In this document: in pieces, positions 9,061-17,862 of the stretch
Position numbering within the stretch: the stretch's first letter is position 1
How the letters are laid out: every line of letters begins with the position of its first letter
Assembly (NCBI GenBank): GCA_963828015.1
Contig: CAWHCD010000004.1
Coordinates: 496,001 to 560,000, forward strand
DNA length: 64,000 nucleotides
Source: CAVPUA01 sp963828015
Lineage (GTDB): Bacteria > Actinomycetota > Actinomycetes > Mycobacteriales > Jatrophihabitantaceae
Reading direction: 5' to 3'
The notes under the pieces: generated by a model
Databases searched by the model: none
Seen by the model: only the letters and a program-made list of their open reading frames with translations
What the model was told of the DNA's origin: nothing
Position numbers and translations under genes: made by a program

Positions 9061-12000
9061 GTGCGCCGAAGTCGTCTGGTCGCTGTCGTGGCGGCTCTGT
9101 CGTTGATCATCGGTTTGACGGCCGCGACCGACGTGCCGGCCGGAGCGGATCCGGCCCCGAGCGCCACGGCCTGGACCGGCTCGGGCGCCTGACGGGACAG
9201 TCATATCGGACGGGACGGCGACGGCCCCGCAGTTCACCTACTCGCTCAATCCGAGCACGGTTAACAACGCCGACCGGACCTGGACGTTCACGACCACCGC
9301 GACCGCGGCCGGCACGATCACCCTGCCCTACGACTACACCGGCTCCCACGCCTGGTTCGAGGTGTTCGTGCACCTGAACGCGATCGTCGTGCACAACGGC
9401 GGTCGACCACCAGTACGCGCCCTGGTTCAGGTCGGCCCGGTCGACTGCTGCGGGGCAGCGCCTTCGGGTGGCTTCACCTACACCGGCACCACGACGTTCG
9501 CTGTACAGGCCGGGGACACCTACGGGTTCACCTTCGGCGGCAGCAACTGCGACTCCGAACCACAGTTCAACGGCACACTGACGGTGCCGACCACGGCCTA
9601 CATCGACGCCGCGGTTGTCGCGGCCAGAACACCTCGTGGACGACGGCCGCGCTGCTGACCACGGCCGGGACGACGGCGTGCTGAGTGCAGTCCGGCGAGG
9701 CGCGCTGGTACAAGTTCCCGGTCGTGCCGAGCAGCCAGATCAAGCTCGACCTGAGCCAGCTTGGCGCAGAACTACGACCTGACGCTGTACAGCGATATCG
9801 GTGCCGCCTTCACCACGCTCACCACGACGACCGACCTCAACACGCTCGGCGCCGAGCAGTCCGGCAACGCCTACAGTCCGTCGATCTATTCGCCGTCGAT
9901 CTACAGCCCGTCGATCTACTCAGTCCGTCGATCTACAGCCCGTCGATCTACATCCCGTCGATCTATCAGCCCGTCGATCTACAGCCCGTCGATCTACAGC
10001 CCGTCGATCTATCGCCGTCGATCTACAGCCCGTCGATCTACTCACCGTCGATCTACAGCCCGTCGATCTACTCGCCGTCGATCTACAGCCCGTCGACCGC
10101 CTTCCTGCAGGCGTTCTCGGACGCCCAGGCCCGCAGCCTGATCGGCGTCTCGGCCCAGGACGGCACCGCACCCGAGACGATCAGCGCCGCGACCTGGAAC
10201 AACACCGGCTACTTCTACGTCCGGGTCCAGGGCCGCAACGGCGCCTTCTCGCCGACGCCGTTCCGCCTCGACCTGGCCGTCACCGGCGGACCGTGCAGCG
10301 GCATCACGCTGAACAGCTTCGCCAGCACGCCGACGCTGACCGGCACGCCCGGGCACGATCAAGACGGTGATCCTGACCGACAGCACGCGGCTCAAGGCCT
10401 GACCGCGGCGACCTCAGCGCCGACCTGGCCCGGCTGGCGGCGGCGACCGGCGGCGTCGGTGGTCGACGTCAGCACAGAGCCCGAGGGTCGTGGCACCTCA
10501 ACCAGCAGGCCGACGCCAACCCGAGCTGCGCCTACGCGAAGAACCTGGTCGCCCAGGCGATTCGCGACATCGTCAACAGCTATCGCGACACCAGCGGCAC
10601 CCTGCAGTACGTCGCCATCATCGGCGGCGACTCGGTGATCCCGTTCTTCCGCTACCCCGACACCGCGGGCCTCGGGCCGGAGAGCGGGCTACGTGCCGCC
10701 GGTGCTGCGACACCAGCGCCTCGCAGGCCAGCCTGCGGCAGCAACGACGTGCTCGGCCAGGACGCGTACGGCGCCGTCAGCGACCTGACGCATCAAGGGC
10801 AGCGTGCTGCCGGTTCCCGATCTCGCGGTCGGCCGCCTGGTCGAGACGCCGGCCGAGATCGACGGGCAGGTCGCAGCAGTTCCTCGGCCTGACCAACCGG
10901 CACCCTGCCGACGCCGAAGTCCTCGCTGGTCACCGGCTACGACTTCCTGACCAGCGCGGCCGACAGCGTCGAGACCGACCTGCAGGCCGGGCTGGGTGCG
11001 GGCGCCCAGCAACGACCAGCTGATCACCAACCAGGGCGTGCCGACGACGACGGTCACCGGAGCCGCGGGTCCGAGCCGCAACGACCTCGTGGACGGCGAC
11101 CGACCTGTCGAACTCGCTGTTCGGATCCCATCACGACATCGTCTTCCTGGCCGGGCACTTCAGCGCCAACAGCACCTTGGCCGCCGACTACTCGACCTCG
11201 CTGGTCACCACCGACGTCGCCGCCGCACCCGGGCGCATTCACCAACACGCTGGTGTTCAGCGCCGGCTGCCATTCCGGTTACAACATCGTCGACGCTGAC
11301 GGGGTCCCGGGCCTGACCCTGGGCCTGGACTGGGCCCAGGAAATGGCGCAGCAGAAGGCGATCCTCATCGCCGGCACCGGTTACCAGTACGCCGACACCA
11401 ACTTCCTGGCCTACAGCGCCAAGCTCTACACGATGCTGGCCGATGAGCTGCGGGCCGGCGCGCCCGGCACGTCCGTCGCGATCGGTCAGGCCCTGGTCAA
11501 GGCCAAGCAGGACTACCTCGAGTCGCTGACCAGCGTCGGTGGCATCGACCAGAAGGCCATCATCGAATCGACGATGTACGGCCTGCCGATGACCGGCATG
11601 AACATGGCCGGCGCGCGTACCGGGCGCACCGGCCGTCGCCCCGCCGGTCACCACCGCGAGCCGTCACCGCCGGCACCCCGGGGGCCACGCTGGGCCTGCG
11701 CAGCGCGCGACGTCACCGTGGCCACCCCGACGACGCCGCAGCACCAGTCCGGTGCTCGGCCTGAACGGCACACCGACCGGCGCGTCGCTACTCGTGGCTC
11801 ACGGGCACGGACGGCACGATCACCCAGCCCGCGCTGCCCGCCCTGCCCGAGCAGATCGTGCCCGCGACCACGCACCGGCAACCAGTCGCTGCGCGGCGTC
11901 GGCTTCCGCAGCGGCACCTACACCGACACCTCGGGGGTGACGCCGCTGACCGGGTGCGCCGACCACCGAGCAGAACGGCCTGCACACGACGTTCAACTCG

Positions 12001-13315
12001 CCCGGCGTTCTTCCCGCAGAACCTGTTCAGCGTCAACTACTTCGATGCACTCGGTGCGGCTGGCTCCACCGGGCAGACGAAGGTGATCGTGACCCCGGCG
12101 CAGTACCGCTCCGACGCCGCGCCGGCTACGACCAACACGGTGCGCGACCTACTCCAACATCGGCGTCAGCCTGTTCTACAGCAACAACATCACCACGTAC
12201 GGGCAGAACACCCCGGCCCTGGCGCAGGCGCCGTCGATCTCGCAGGTGAGCAGCACGGTCAGCGCCGACCAGTCGTCGGTCAGTGGTCTCGGCGCACGTC
12301 ACCGGCGACCCGTCGGCCGGCATCCAGCAGGTCTGGGTGACCTACACCGGTGAGGCCGGGCCGTTCCACGGCTCCTGGGCGTCGCTCGACCTGAAGCAGG
12401 ACGCGAACGATTCGACCCTGTGGTCGGCGACGTTGCCGCTGCCGAGCGGCCAGAGCGCCGGGCGACGTGCGGTTCCTGCTGCAGGCCGTGAACGGCGTCG
12501 GCCTCGTCGGCGTCGACAACAACCTGGGCCTGTACTACGCCCCGGCGCCGGTTACGACGATCGGAACGCCGGCCGCGACGGCGACCGGCCTCACCCTGAC
12601 CGGGGTACCGGGCAGCATCGGGTACGGCGCGACGCTCTCGCTCGCGGCAACGCTGACGGCGGCTCCGGCCGGCAGCGTGGTCACGTTCGATATCAGCGGG
12701 CAAGGGCCGGTCTCGGCGATCACCGACGCGAGCGGAAAGGCCACGGCCAGCATTCCGGTCAACAGCACGCCTGGGACGTACCAGGTCACCGCGAGCTACG
12801 CCGGCACGGCGAGTTTCCTGCCGTCGAGCGCGGTGAGTTCGTCCTTCACCGTGACCAAGGCGGGCACGACCCTGACGCTGAGCAGCACCAAGAAGGTCTT
12901 CGCGATCGGGGGAGCACCGAAGCTGCCGGCCCTTCGACTGGCCTCGAACGGGGCGGTGGCGCCGGCGCAGAGCACCGCCCTGATTCCCGTCTTCAACATC
13001 GACAGTGGCTTGGTGGCGACCCTGAAGACGGCGGCCGGGCAACCGTTGAGTCAGCGGTCGGTGCTGTTCACGCTCAAGGGCACGCTCTTCCGGCAGACCG
13101 TGACCGCCGCGCGCACCACTGATCTCAACGGGAATGCCGTTCTCGGGGTCCTCGCCCTCGTGCCCGACGTCTATACGATCACCGCCGTCTTCGGCCTGGC
13201 GGCGACCGGCACTTCGGTTGATCCGGTCTACGCATCGAGTGCGATCACGCCGGCGTCAGTACTGTTCGGGCCAAATCTGCCGATCACGATCGTGCTACCG
13301 GTGAAGACCAAATAG
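9061..13315 (+). pseudogene. Secreted gingipain-like (C25) peptidase with pentapeptide repeats and Ig-like tail, many frameshifts
   Basis: The GTG start at 9061 has an AGGAGAG ribosome site and is followed by a signal peptide (RRSRLVAVVAALSLIIGL). Across frames there follow a pre-peptidase beta-sandwich region (about 9200-9870), an SPSIY tandem repeat (9875-10086), a C25 caspase-like catalytic part (about 10350-11600) and Ig/Big-like repeats up to a TAG at 13313. The catalytic His-Cys pair is visible as LAGHFSA (near 11150) and FSAGCHSG (near 11260). The assembled length is about 1,410 residues. Besides many single-base shifts there is an in-frame TGA at 9682-9684. The last 850 bases (12467-13315) and the segment 11253-11630 read cleanly. 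Substrate unknown; the family includes gingipains and other secreted or self-processing Cys peptidases. Confidence 0.75.
9875..10086 (+). repeat. 15-bp tandem repeat encoding (SPSIY)n
   Basis: Fourteen tandem units of about 15 bp (consensus AGCCCGTCGATCTAC, alternating with TCGCCGTCGATCTAC) followed by a partial unit. Each unit encodes Ser-Pro-Ser-Ile-Tyr. Three units deviate in length (17, 16 and 14 bp), which shifts the frame inside the array so that parts read QPVDL or RRSTA. The array joins the pre-peptidase part to the catalytic part of the C25 protein. Confidence 0.9.
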
Positions 13316-13351
13316 CATCGAGCTCCCCTGAGGAAGAGGCCGGAGGAGCGA

Positions 13352-13969
13352 GTGGACGGAGGCGCCGCACTCCCCGGTGGGGTCCGTCGGGCTGAACCGG
13401 CGGATCTGCCGGCCGTTTGCAGCGCCTTGGCCGACGGGTTCTATCGAGACCCGGTCTGGGGCTGGGCCTTCGACGATGAGCGCCACCGGCGCCGCGTGCT
13501 TCTGGCCTGGTTCGACGTCCTGGCCGGCCAGGGCGTGACGAATCGGTCGGTCTGGATGACGGCGGGTGGGGAGTCCGTAGCCGTGTGGGTGCCACCGGGC
13601 CGGCCCGAAGTCGACCCGAATCGAGAGGCCGAGCTCTTCACGACGATTCGTGACATCTGCGGTGCGCGCGCAGAACTGATCTTCGAGCTGTTCGACGTCT
13701 TCGAGGCCAACCATCCGCACGACGTGGGTCTGCACTATCTGAGCCTGCTGGCGACCAGCGATCAGCATCGTGGTCACGGGCTCGGCATGGGACTGCTGAA
13801 ACAGAATCTCGAGCAGCTGGACCAGCTCGGTGCCCCGGCCTATCTCGAATCCACCAACCCGGCCAACCTCGATCGCTACCAGGGCGTCGGATTCAAGCCC
13901 TACGGCGGCTTCGCCCTTCCGGGCGGCGGCCCGAGCGTCACCACCATGTGGCGAGAGCCGCGACGATGA
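13352..13969 (+). CDS. GNAT family N-acetyltransferase
   Basis: A 205-residue protein with a GTG start after an AGGAGCG ribosome site. The GNAT acetyl-CoA motif A is visible as LLATSDQHRGHGLGMGLLKQ (about residues 131-150), followed by YLESTNPANLDRYQGVGF, the usual end of the fold. This layout is typical of the GNAT subgroup acting on small molecules or antibiotics, but the acceptor cannot be deduced. It overlaps the next gene by four bases (ATGA), so the two are probably co-translated. Confidence 0.88.
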   Translation: MDGGAALPGGVRRAEPADLPAVCSALADGFYRDPVWGWAFDDERHRRRVLLAWFDVLAGQGVTNRSVWMTAGGESVAVWVPPGRPEVDPNREAELFTTIRDICGARAELIFELFDVFEANHPHDVGLHYLSLLATSDQHRGHGLGMGLLKQNLEQLDQLGAPAYLESTNPANLDRYQGVGFKPYGGFALPGGGPSVTTMWREPRR

Positions 13970-14457
13970 CCGACGCGCAGCTGCGCGACCGGGTCGAGAT
14001 CCGAACGCTGATGGATCGTTACGGCATCGCGGTCGACAGCGAGGACTGGGCCCTGTTCCGGACCTTGTTCACTCCGGACTGCGTGTTCGACTATCGCGAG
14101 CTCAGCGGGCCCAAGGGCGATCTGGACACGATCGTCGCCTGGCTCAGTGCGGGGTCGGCGCGCTATGCCGGGCGGCACGCGAACATGACGACGCATCATT
14201 GCGAGATCACCGGCCCGACGGCCAAGGCGGTCACGTACTTCATCAGCTACCGCACCACCGTCGACGGTGAGGAGGAGAGCCTCATGACGGTTGGCGGAAT
14301 GTTCAAGGACCGCCTGGTGAACACGGCCGACGGATGGCGCATCAGTGAACGGTGCGACCTCATGAGCTGGCTACCGAGCCCGCTCCCGCAACGACTCAAA
14401 CGCCCGAGCTGGTACGCCACGATGGATCACCATCGTCCGACCCTGCTCGAGGACTGA
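13966..14457 (+). CDS. SnoaL-like (NTF2-fold) protein
   Basis: A 163-residue protein of the nuclear-transport-factor-2/SnoaL superfamily. I use the ATG at 13966 that overlaps the GNAT stop as ATGA; it begins MTDAQLRDRVEIRTLMDRYG, the standard first helix of the family. The mid-section FRTLFTPDCVFDYRELSGPK and the C-terminal WRISERCDLMSW fit the cone-shaped fold. Members include polyketide cyclases, isomerases and dehydratases as well as non-catalytic binders, so no reaction is assigned. Confidence 0.8.
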   Translation: MTDAQLRDRVEIRTLMDRYGIAVDSEDWALFRTLFTPDCVFDYRELSGPKGDLDTIVAWLSAGSARYAGRHANMTTHHCEITGPTAKAVTYFISYRTTVDGEEESLMTVGGMFKDRLVNTADGWRISERCDLMSWLPSPLPQRLKRPSWYATMDHHRPTLLED

Positions 14458-14519
14458 TCAGTTCCTTCCTGGCTCATCCGTTGCTGTTGCCTGGCTAACG
14501 CTCAGGATTCGCATTTAGT

Positions 14520-15575
14520 TTGCCCAGCGTGGCCAACCAATATTCGCCCCCGGCGGGCTATCCGCACGTCGGGACCTACCCGCCGCCACCAGCGCCGGCC
14601 GCCACCTCGAACCCGGGGCGGCCGGTCGCGGTGTTCGTGCTGGTGCTGCTGGGGTGCCTGCTAACCGCGGTCGCGCCCGCGATCGTATGGACGCGTAACG
14701 AGGTACTGAACTCAAACAACTTCGTCACCACCATGGCCCCCGCGGGCCGAAACCCGGGCGTGCAAGCTGCGGTGATCGCCGCGGTCGATCAGCCGATCGA
14801 TGCCGCACTGAGCCGCTCGGCCGTGCTCGGTGTCGTCGGTGGCACCGCCGCCGCACAGGGTCTGGTCAACGGTGCGGTGGCCAGTTACGTCCACGGGTCG
14901 GCCTTCCCGCCGCTGTGGGACCAGCTCATCCGCAATGCGCACGACCAACTGGTGGGAGCCCTCACCGGCAAGTCAGCGGCCAGCGGCGCGGTACAGGTCA
15001 ATGACCGGGGCACGGTGATACTCAACCTCGCTCCGATCGTGGATCAGATCAAGCAAAACCTCACGGTGGACGGCTTGAGCATCGGCGGTCTTCTCCCGAG
15101 CGTCACCGCCAGCTTCCAGATCGCCCAGCTGCAGTCCTTCGCCCAAGCACAGACCCTCGCGCGCTGGCTCGATCCGGCCGCGACCTGGCTGCCCTGGATC
15201 GCCCTGCTGAGCTTTGCGCTGGCTCTGGTCATCGCCCGGCGGAGGCTGCGCACCCTGCTGGCGATCGGGTTCGGCGTCGCGACCAGCACGGTGCTCGTGG
15301 CCGGGCTGGTGCTTATCGCCCGGATGCGATCGATCAGCGACGTTCCCGCCTCGGTTCTGCCGCACGCCACCGCGATCTACCTCTACGACACCGTCATCCA
15401 CGGCCTGGTCGTCTATCTGGCCGTCGTATTCGCGGCCGGGGCCGCCCTCGTGATCGCCGCCGGGCTGGCCCTGGCGGCCCGGACATACAGGCCGGGGCGT
15501 CGGCTACGGCCAGCGCGTACCCAGCCGCTCCCGTCGCGCGGTTTGCTGCCTCAGGATGTCTGGGTACGACCGTGA
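14520..15575 (+). CDS. Integral membrane protein of unknown function
   Basis: A 351-residue protein. The start is either TTG at 14520 or GTG at 14529; neither has a strong ribosome site. A Pro/Gly/Tyr-rich cytoplasmic N-terminus is followed by a membrane segment (VAVFVLVLLGCLLTAVAPAI), an extracytoplasmic region of about 160 residues, and three more segments near the C-terminus (ATWLPWIALLSFALALVIA, LLAIGFGVATSTVLVAGLVL, LVVYLAVVFAAGAALVIAAG). The extracytoplasmic part contains NSNNFVTTMAP and GTVILNLAPIVDQIKQNL, seen in many uncharacterised actinobacterial membrane proteins. No function is assigned. Confidence 0.75.
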   Translation: MPSVANQYSPPAGYPHVGTYPPPPAPAATSNPGRPVAVFVLVLLGCLLTAVAPAIVWTRNEVLNSNNFVTTMAPAGRNPGVQAAVIAAVDQPIDAALSRSAVLGVVGGTAAAQGLVNGAVASYVHGSAFPPLWDQLIRNAHDQLVGALTGKSAASGAVQVNDRGTVILNLAPIVDQIKQNLTVDGLSIGGLLPSVTASFQIAQLQSFAQAQTLARWLDPAATWLPWIALLSFALALVIARRRLRTLLAIGFGVATSTVLVAGLVLIARMRSISDVPASVLPHATAIYLYDTVIHGLVVYLAVVFAAGAALVIAAGLALAARTYRPGRRLRPARTQPLPSRGLLPQDVWVRP

Positions 15576-15576
15576 C

Positions 15577-16101
15577 ATGGACATCATCAACCTGGGCGAG
15601 GCCGACGGGCTGCCGCCGGTGGACTGGGCGGGCATCGTCGACAAGCTGAACACCGGGTCGGTGCCGCCGCCGGATGCGTTGAACGCCCGCACGACCTGGC
15701 TGTCGACCGTGAACAGCGACGGTTCGCCGCACGTCACCCCGGTGGGCGCCTTGTGGATGGACGCAACGTTCTGGTTCCAGACCGGAACGCACACGCTCAA
15801 GGCGGCCAACGTCGCGCGCGATCCACGCTGTTCGGTGGCCGTTTCCATCCGCGACGCTGATCTGGTCTTCGAAGGCGACGCGCAGTTGGTGACGAATCCG
15901 GTCGACGTGGCCCGCCTGGCCAAGGCGTGGGCCGAGCAGGGCTGGCCGGCCGAACCGGACGCGAGCGGCATGGGGATAACCGCTCCGTTCAACGCTCCCG
16001 CCCAAGGGCCGCCGCCGTGGTCGGTCTATCGAGTCGAGCCTCGCTCGGCGGTCGTCGTCGCGTCAGCTCAACCCGGTGGCTTGACCCGATTCCGCTTCTG
16101 A
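15577..16101 (+). CDS. Pyridoxamine 5'-phosphate oxidase-fold (PPOX/FDOR) protein
   Basis: A 174-residue flavin- or F420-binding split-barrel protein. The ATG at 15577 lies one base past the stop of the membrane protein. The family core is visible as ARTTWLSTVNSDGSPHVTPV, ALWMDATFWFQTGTHTLKAA and NVARDPRCSVAVS, and the C-terminal VYRVEPRSAVVV is typical of actinobacterial members. It is too short and too different to be PdxH. The likely role is a reductase of small molecules using FMN or F420; the substrate is unknown. Confidence 0.82.
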   Translation: MDIINLGEADGLPPVDWAGIVDKLNTGSVPPPDALNARTTWLSTVNSDGSPHVTPVGALWMDATFWFQTGTHTLKAANVARDPRCSVAVSIRDADLVFEGDAQLVTNPVDVARLAKAWAEQGWPAEPDASGMGITAPFNAPAQGPPPWSVYRVEPRSAVVVASAQPGGLTRFRF

Positions 16102-16248
16102 GCCGGGGCGGTCAGCGTTCTCGTGCTGCTGCGGGCGGGCGGGAATCTCGGGGCGATGGCTCACGCGGGTGCGCCCTGGATTGGCCACCGTCGTCGCGCC
16201 TTCGTTGGCCCTGCGGGTGGATGACCGCGTCTGGATGTCGTTGGACAT
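16063..16248 (-). CDS. Possible small basic/hydrophilic protein
   Basis: An ATG at 16248 is preceded by a good ribosome site (GAGGGGGC) and opens a 61-residue frame rich in Arg, Ser, Thr and Pro (MSNDIQTRSSTRRANEGA...). No family is recognised. It overlaps the 3' end of the convergent PPOX gene by 39 bases. It may be a real small gene or chance; codon positions give no decisive support. Confidence 0.35.
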   Translation of the reverse strand: MSNDIQTRSSTRRANEGATTVANPGRTRVSHRPEIPARPQQHENADRPGSEAESGQATGLS

Positions 16249-16487
16249 GGTGCCCCCTCGATGTGACACGTGAACGCCTTCGGTCGTCGAGGGTTCGACC
16301 TTGGGCGTGGCGTATGGAAACCGGGCCTGACCTATATCAAGTGCTGGTAAAAACCTACGGCAGGAACCGACTCCGCGTGGCGTTTGTGACGACCGTCATT
16401 CCGGGCCGCCACGCGGTGATCAATAGAGGGTTGTGGTCGCTGGGGCGACCACAACTGCGTGTTGATCACCGCTAGGCGGCAGGGTAG
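16249..16487. other. Intergenic region with AT-richer stretch
   Basis: Apart from the hairpin at 16430-16455 I see no gene here. Bases 16330-16390 are locally AT-richer (TATATCAAGTGCTGGTAAAA) and could hold a minus-strand promoter for the small frame at 16063-16248, though no convincing -35/-10 pair was found. Confidence 0.4.
16430..16455. terminator. Bidirectional hairpin terminator
   Basis: An 11-bp perfect stem (GTTGTGGTCGC / GCGACCACAAC) with a TGGG loop sits between genes on opposite strands, 32 bases from the end of the SRPBCC gene. Its GGGTTGTGG left flank is shared with the terminator-like hairpin at 63043-63090. Confidence 0.65.
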
Positions 16488-17456
16488 CTAGCCGATCAGC
16501 GCTTCGAGCCGGACGTAGGAGGTCTCCATGCCGTCGGTCATGCCGGTGGCGAGCACGGTGTCGCGGAAGTCGGCATCGGGGTAGGTGATGAGCTGGGACA
16601 GCAGGGTGCCGCCCTCGACCGCGGTGAAGGTGAGTTCGTTGGTGCACGTCGGGCCGTCGACGCCGATCATGGCTTCGGTGGTCACGCTGCGATGTGGCGG
16701 CAGCGATTCCAGCAGCGTGCCGGTGAACCCGAACCGTCCGGACCCGTCGAGCCGCTCCCATTCGTAGCGGTAGGTCTGGCCGACCTCGGTGGCGACCTCG
16801 CACACCGGCATCGTCCAGCCGTCGGGTCCGAGGAGCCACTGCCGCATCAGCGCCGGCTCGTGGTGAGCGCGCCACACCGCCTCCGGGCGGCCCCGGATGA
16901 CCCGGCTGATGCGCACCTGTGTGTCGCTGAGGATCTGGGTCGTCGTCGCATCGCCGGCGGCGAAGGCGGCGAGATCGGCGAGCACGGCGTCCATCTGGCC
17001 CATCGCGGCGCGCATGCCCTCCTCGACGCCCATGGCCAGTACCTGCTCCAGCTCCTCGAGGGAGTTGAAGGAGGACGTCGTGGACATCCGCGAGCCCTCC
17101 GGTGTCGCCTCGAAGGTGAAGCGCATCCGCATCGAGGGCATCTGCGCGTTGGCCGAGCCATCGGGGTTGGCGAAGCCGTCGCGCACCTCGAAGCTCTTGA
17201 GCTCATCGACGGCGACCCATTCCCAGTAGCCGCGCGAGACGTCGCCCCCGGGACCGGTCATGGCGTATTCGCTGCGCCCGCCGGCGCAGGCGTCATGGCG
17301 GGTGAACGTCGCCGGGTACGTCGGCGGTCCCCAGAAGCGCTCGAGCAGCCGCGGATCGAGGTAGGCGTCCCAGAGCCGGCGCAGCGGGACGGGGAACTCG
17401 GCGACCACGGTCATCGTGAGCGACTCGGGATCCTTGGTGACGGACGTGATGGGCAT
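16488..17456 (-). CDS. SRPBCC (AHSA1-type) protein with two tandem domains
   Basis: A 322-residue protein with two START/AHSA1 ligand-binding domains in tandem. The first starts at about residue 10 (TMTVVAEFPVPLRRLWDAYL, RFWGPPTYPATFTRH) and the second at about 176 (VRISRVIRGRPEAVWRAHHE, MRQWLLGPDGW), each ending with a long C-terminal helix. Hydrophobic ligand binding is expected, though the natural ligand is unknown. It lies 23 bases downstream of an ArsR-family regulator in the same orientation, the common ArsR/SRPBCC pairing in which the regulator controls its neighbour. Confidence 0.88.
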   Translation of the reverse strand: MPITSVTKDPESLTMTVVAEFPVPLRRLWDAYLDPRLLERFWGPPTYPATFTRHDACAGGRSEYAMTGPGGDVSRGYWEWVAVDELKSFEVRDGFANPDGSANAQMPSMRMRFTFEATPEGSRMSTTSSFNSLEELEQVLAMGVEEGMRAAMGQMDAVLADLAAFAAGDATTTQILSDTQVRISRVIRGRPEAVWRAHHEPALMRQWLLGPDGWTMPVCEVATEVGQTYRYEWERLDGSGRFGFTGTLLESLPPHRSVTTEAMIGVDGPTCTNELTFTAVEGGTLLSQLITYPDADFRDTVLATGMTDGMETSYVRLEALIG

Positions 17457-17479
17457 CGGGCACTCCTCTATCTCTTCGG

Positions 17480-17818
17480 CTATTCCGGTTCGGCAAGCAG
17501 GGCGTCGAGTCGGTCGATGCGCGCGCGCCAGATCTGTTCGAAGGAATCCAGCAGCGTCTGGGCCCGCTGGATCATGTCGGGATTGCCGCGGACGATCCGT
17601 TCGCGGCCGCGCGGTTGCTTGCTCACCAGACCAGCTCCCTCGAGCACCGCGACGTGCTTTTGCACCGCGGCGAAGGACATGTCGTAGGACGCGGCCAGTT
17701 CGGAGACCGTCGCCTCGCCGGCCAACGTCCGCCGCACGATGTCGCGCCGCGTCGCATCGGCCAAGGCCCGAAAGATCCGGTCAACCTCGGCGTCGGTCAG
17801 TTCCTCTTGTACAACCAT
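17480..17818 (-). CDS. ArsR/SdpR-family transcriptional regulator
   Basis: Winged-helix repressor of about 112 residues. The core is FRALADATRRDIVRRTLAGE, VSELAASYDMSFAAVQKHVA and VLEGAGLVSKQPRGRERIVR, the helix-turn-helix and wing of the subgroup that lacks metal-binding cysteines and pairs with SRPBCC genes. I choose the ATG at 17818 because it lies inside a perfect operator palindrome and there is no ribosome site for either candidate, which suggests a leaderless transcript. A GTG at 17836 would add six residues. It is the first gene of an operon with the SRPBCC gene. Confidence 0.88.
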   Translation of the reverse strand: MVVQEELTDAEVDRIFRALADATRRDIVRRTLAGEATVSELAASYDMSFAAVQKHVAVLEGAGLVSKQPRGRERIVRGNPDMIQRAQTLLDSFEQIWRARIDRLDALLAEPE

Positions 17819-17827
17819 TTGGTTGTA
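17810..17827. promoter_or_regulatory. ArsR operator overlapping the arsR-like start codon
   Basis: A perfect inverted repeat TACAACCA-TT-TGGTTGTA whose left arm contains the start codon of the regulator (reverse complement ATGGTTGTA). A palindrome of this kind over the start codon is what autorepression of a leaderless ArsR/SRPBCC operon would need. Binding is inferred. Confidence 0.7.
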
Positions 17828-17862
17828 GATTGCCACACCGGGCGAGGAAGGTCAACCGGGAG

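Noticed and set aside
9875..10086. CRISPR-like array
   Set aside because: The units are contiguous 15-bp repeats without spacers and encode SPSIY; this is a coding tandem repeat.
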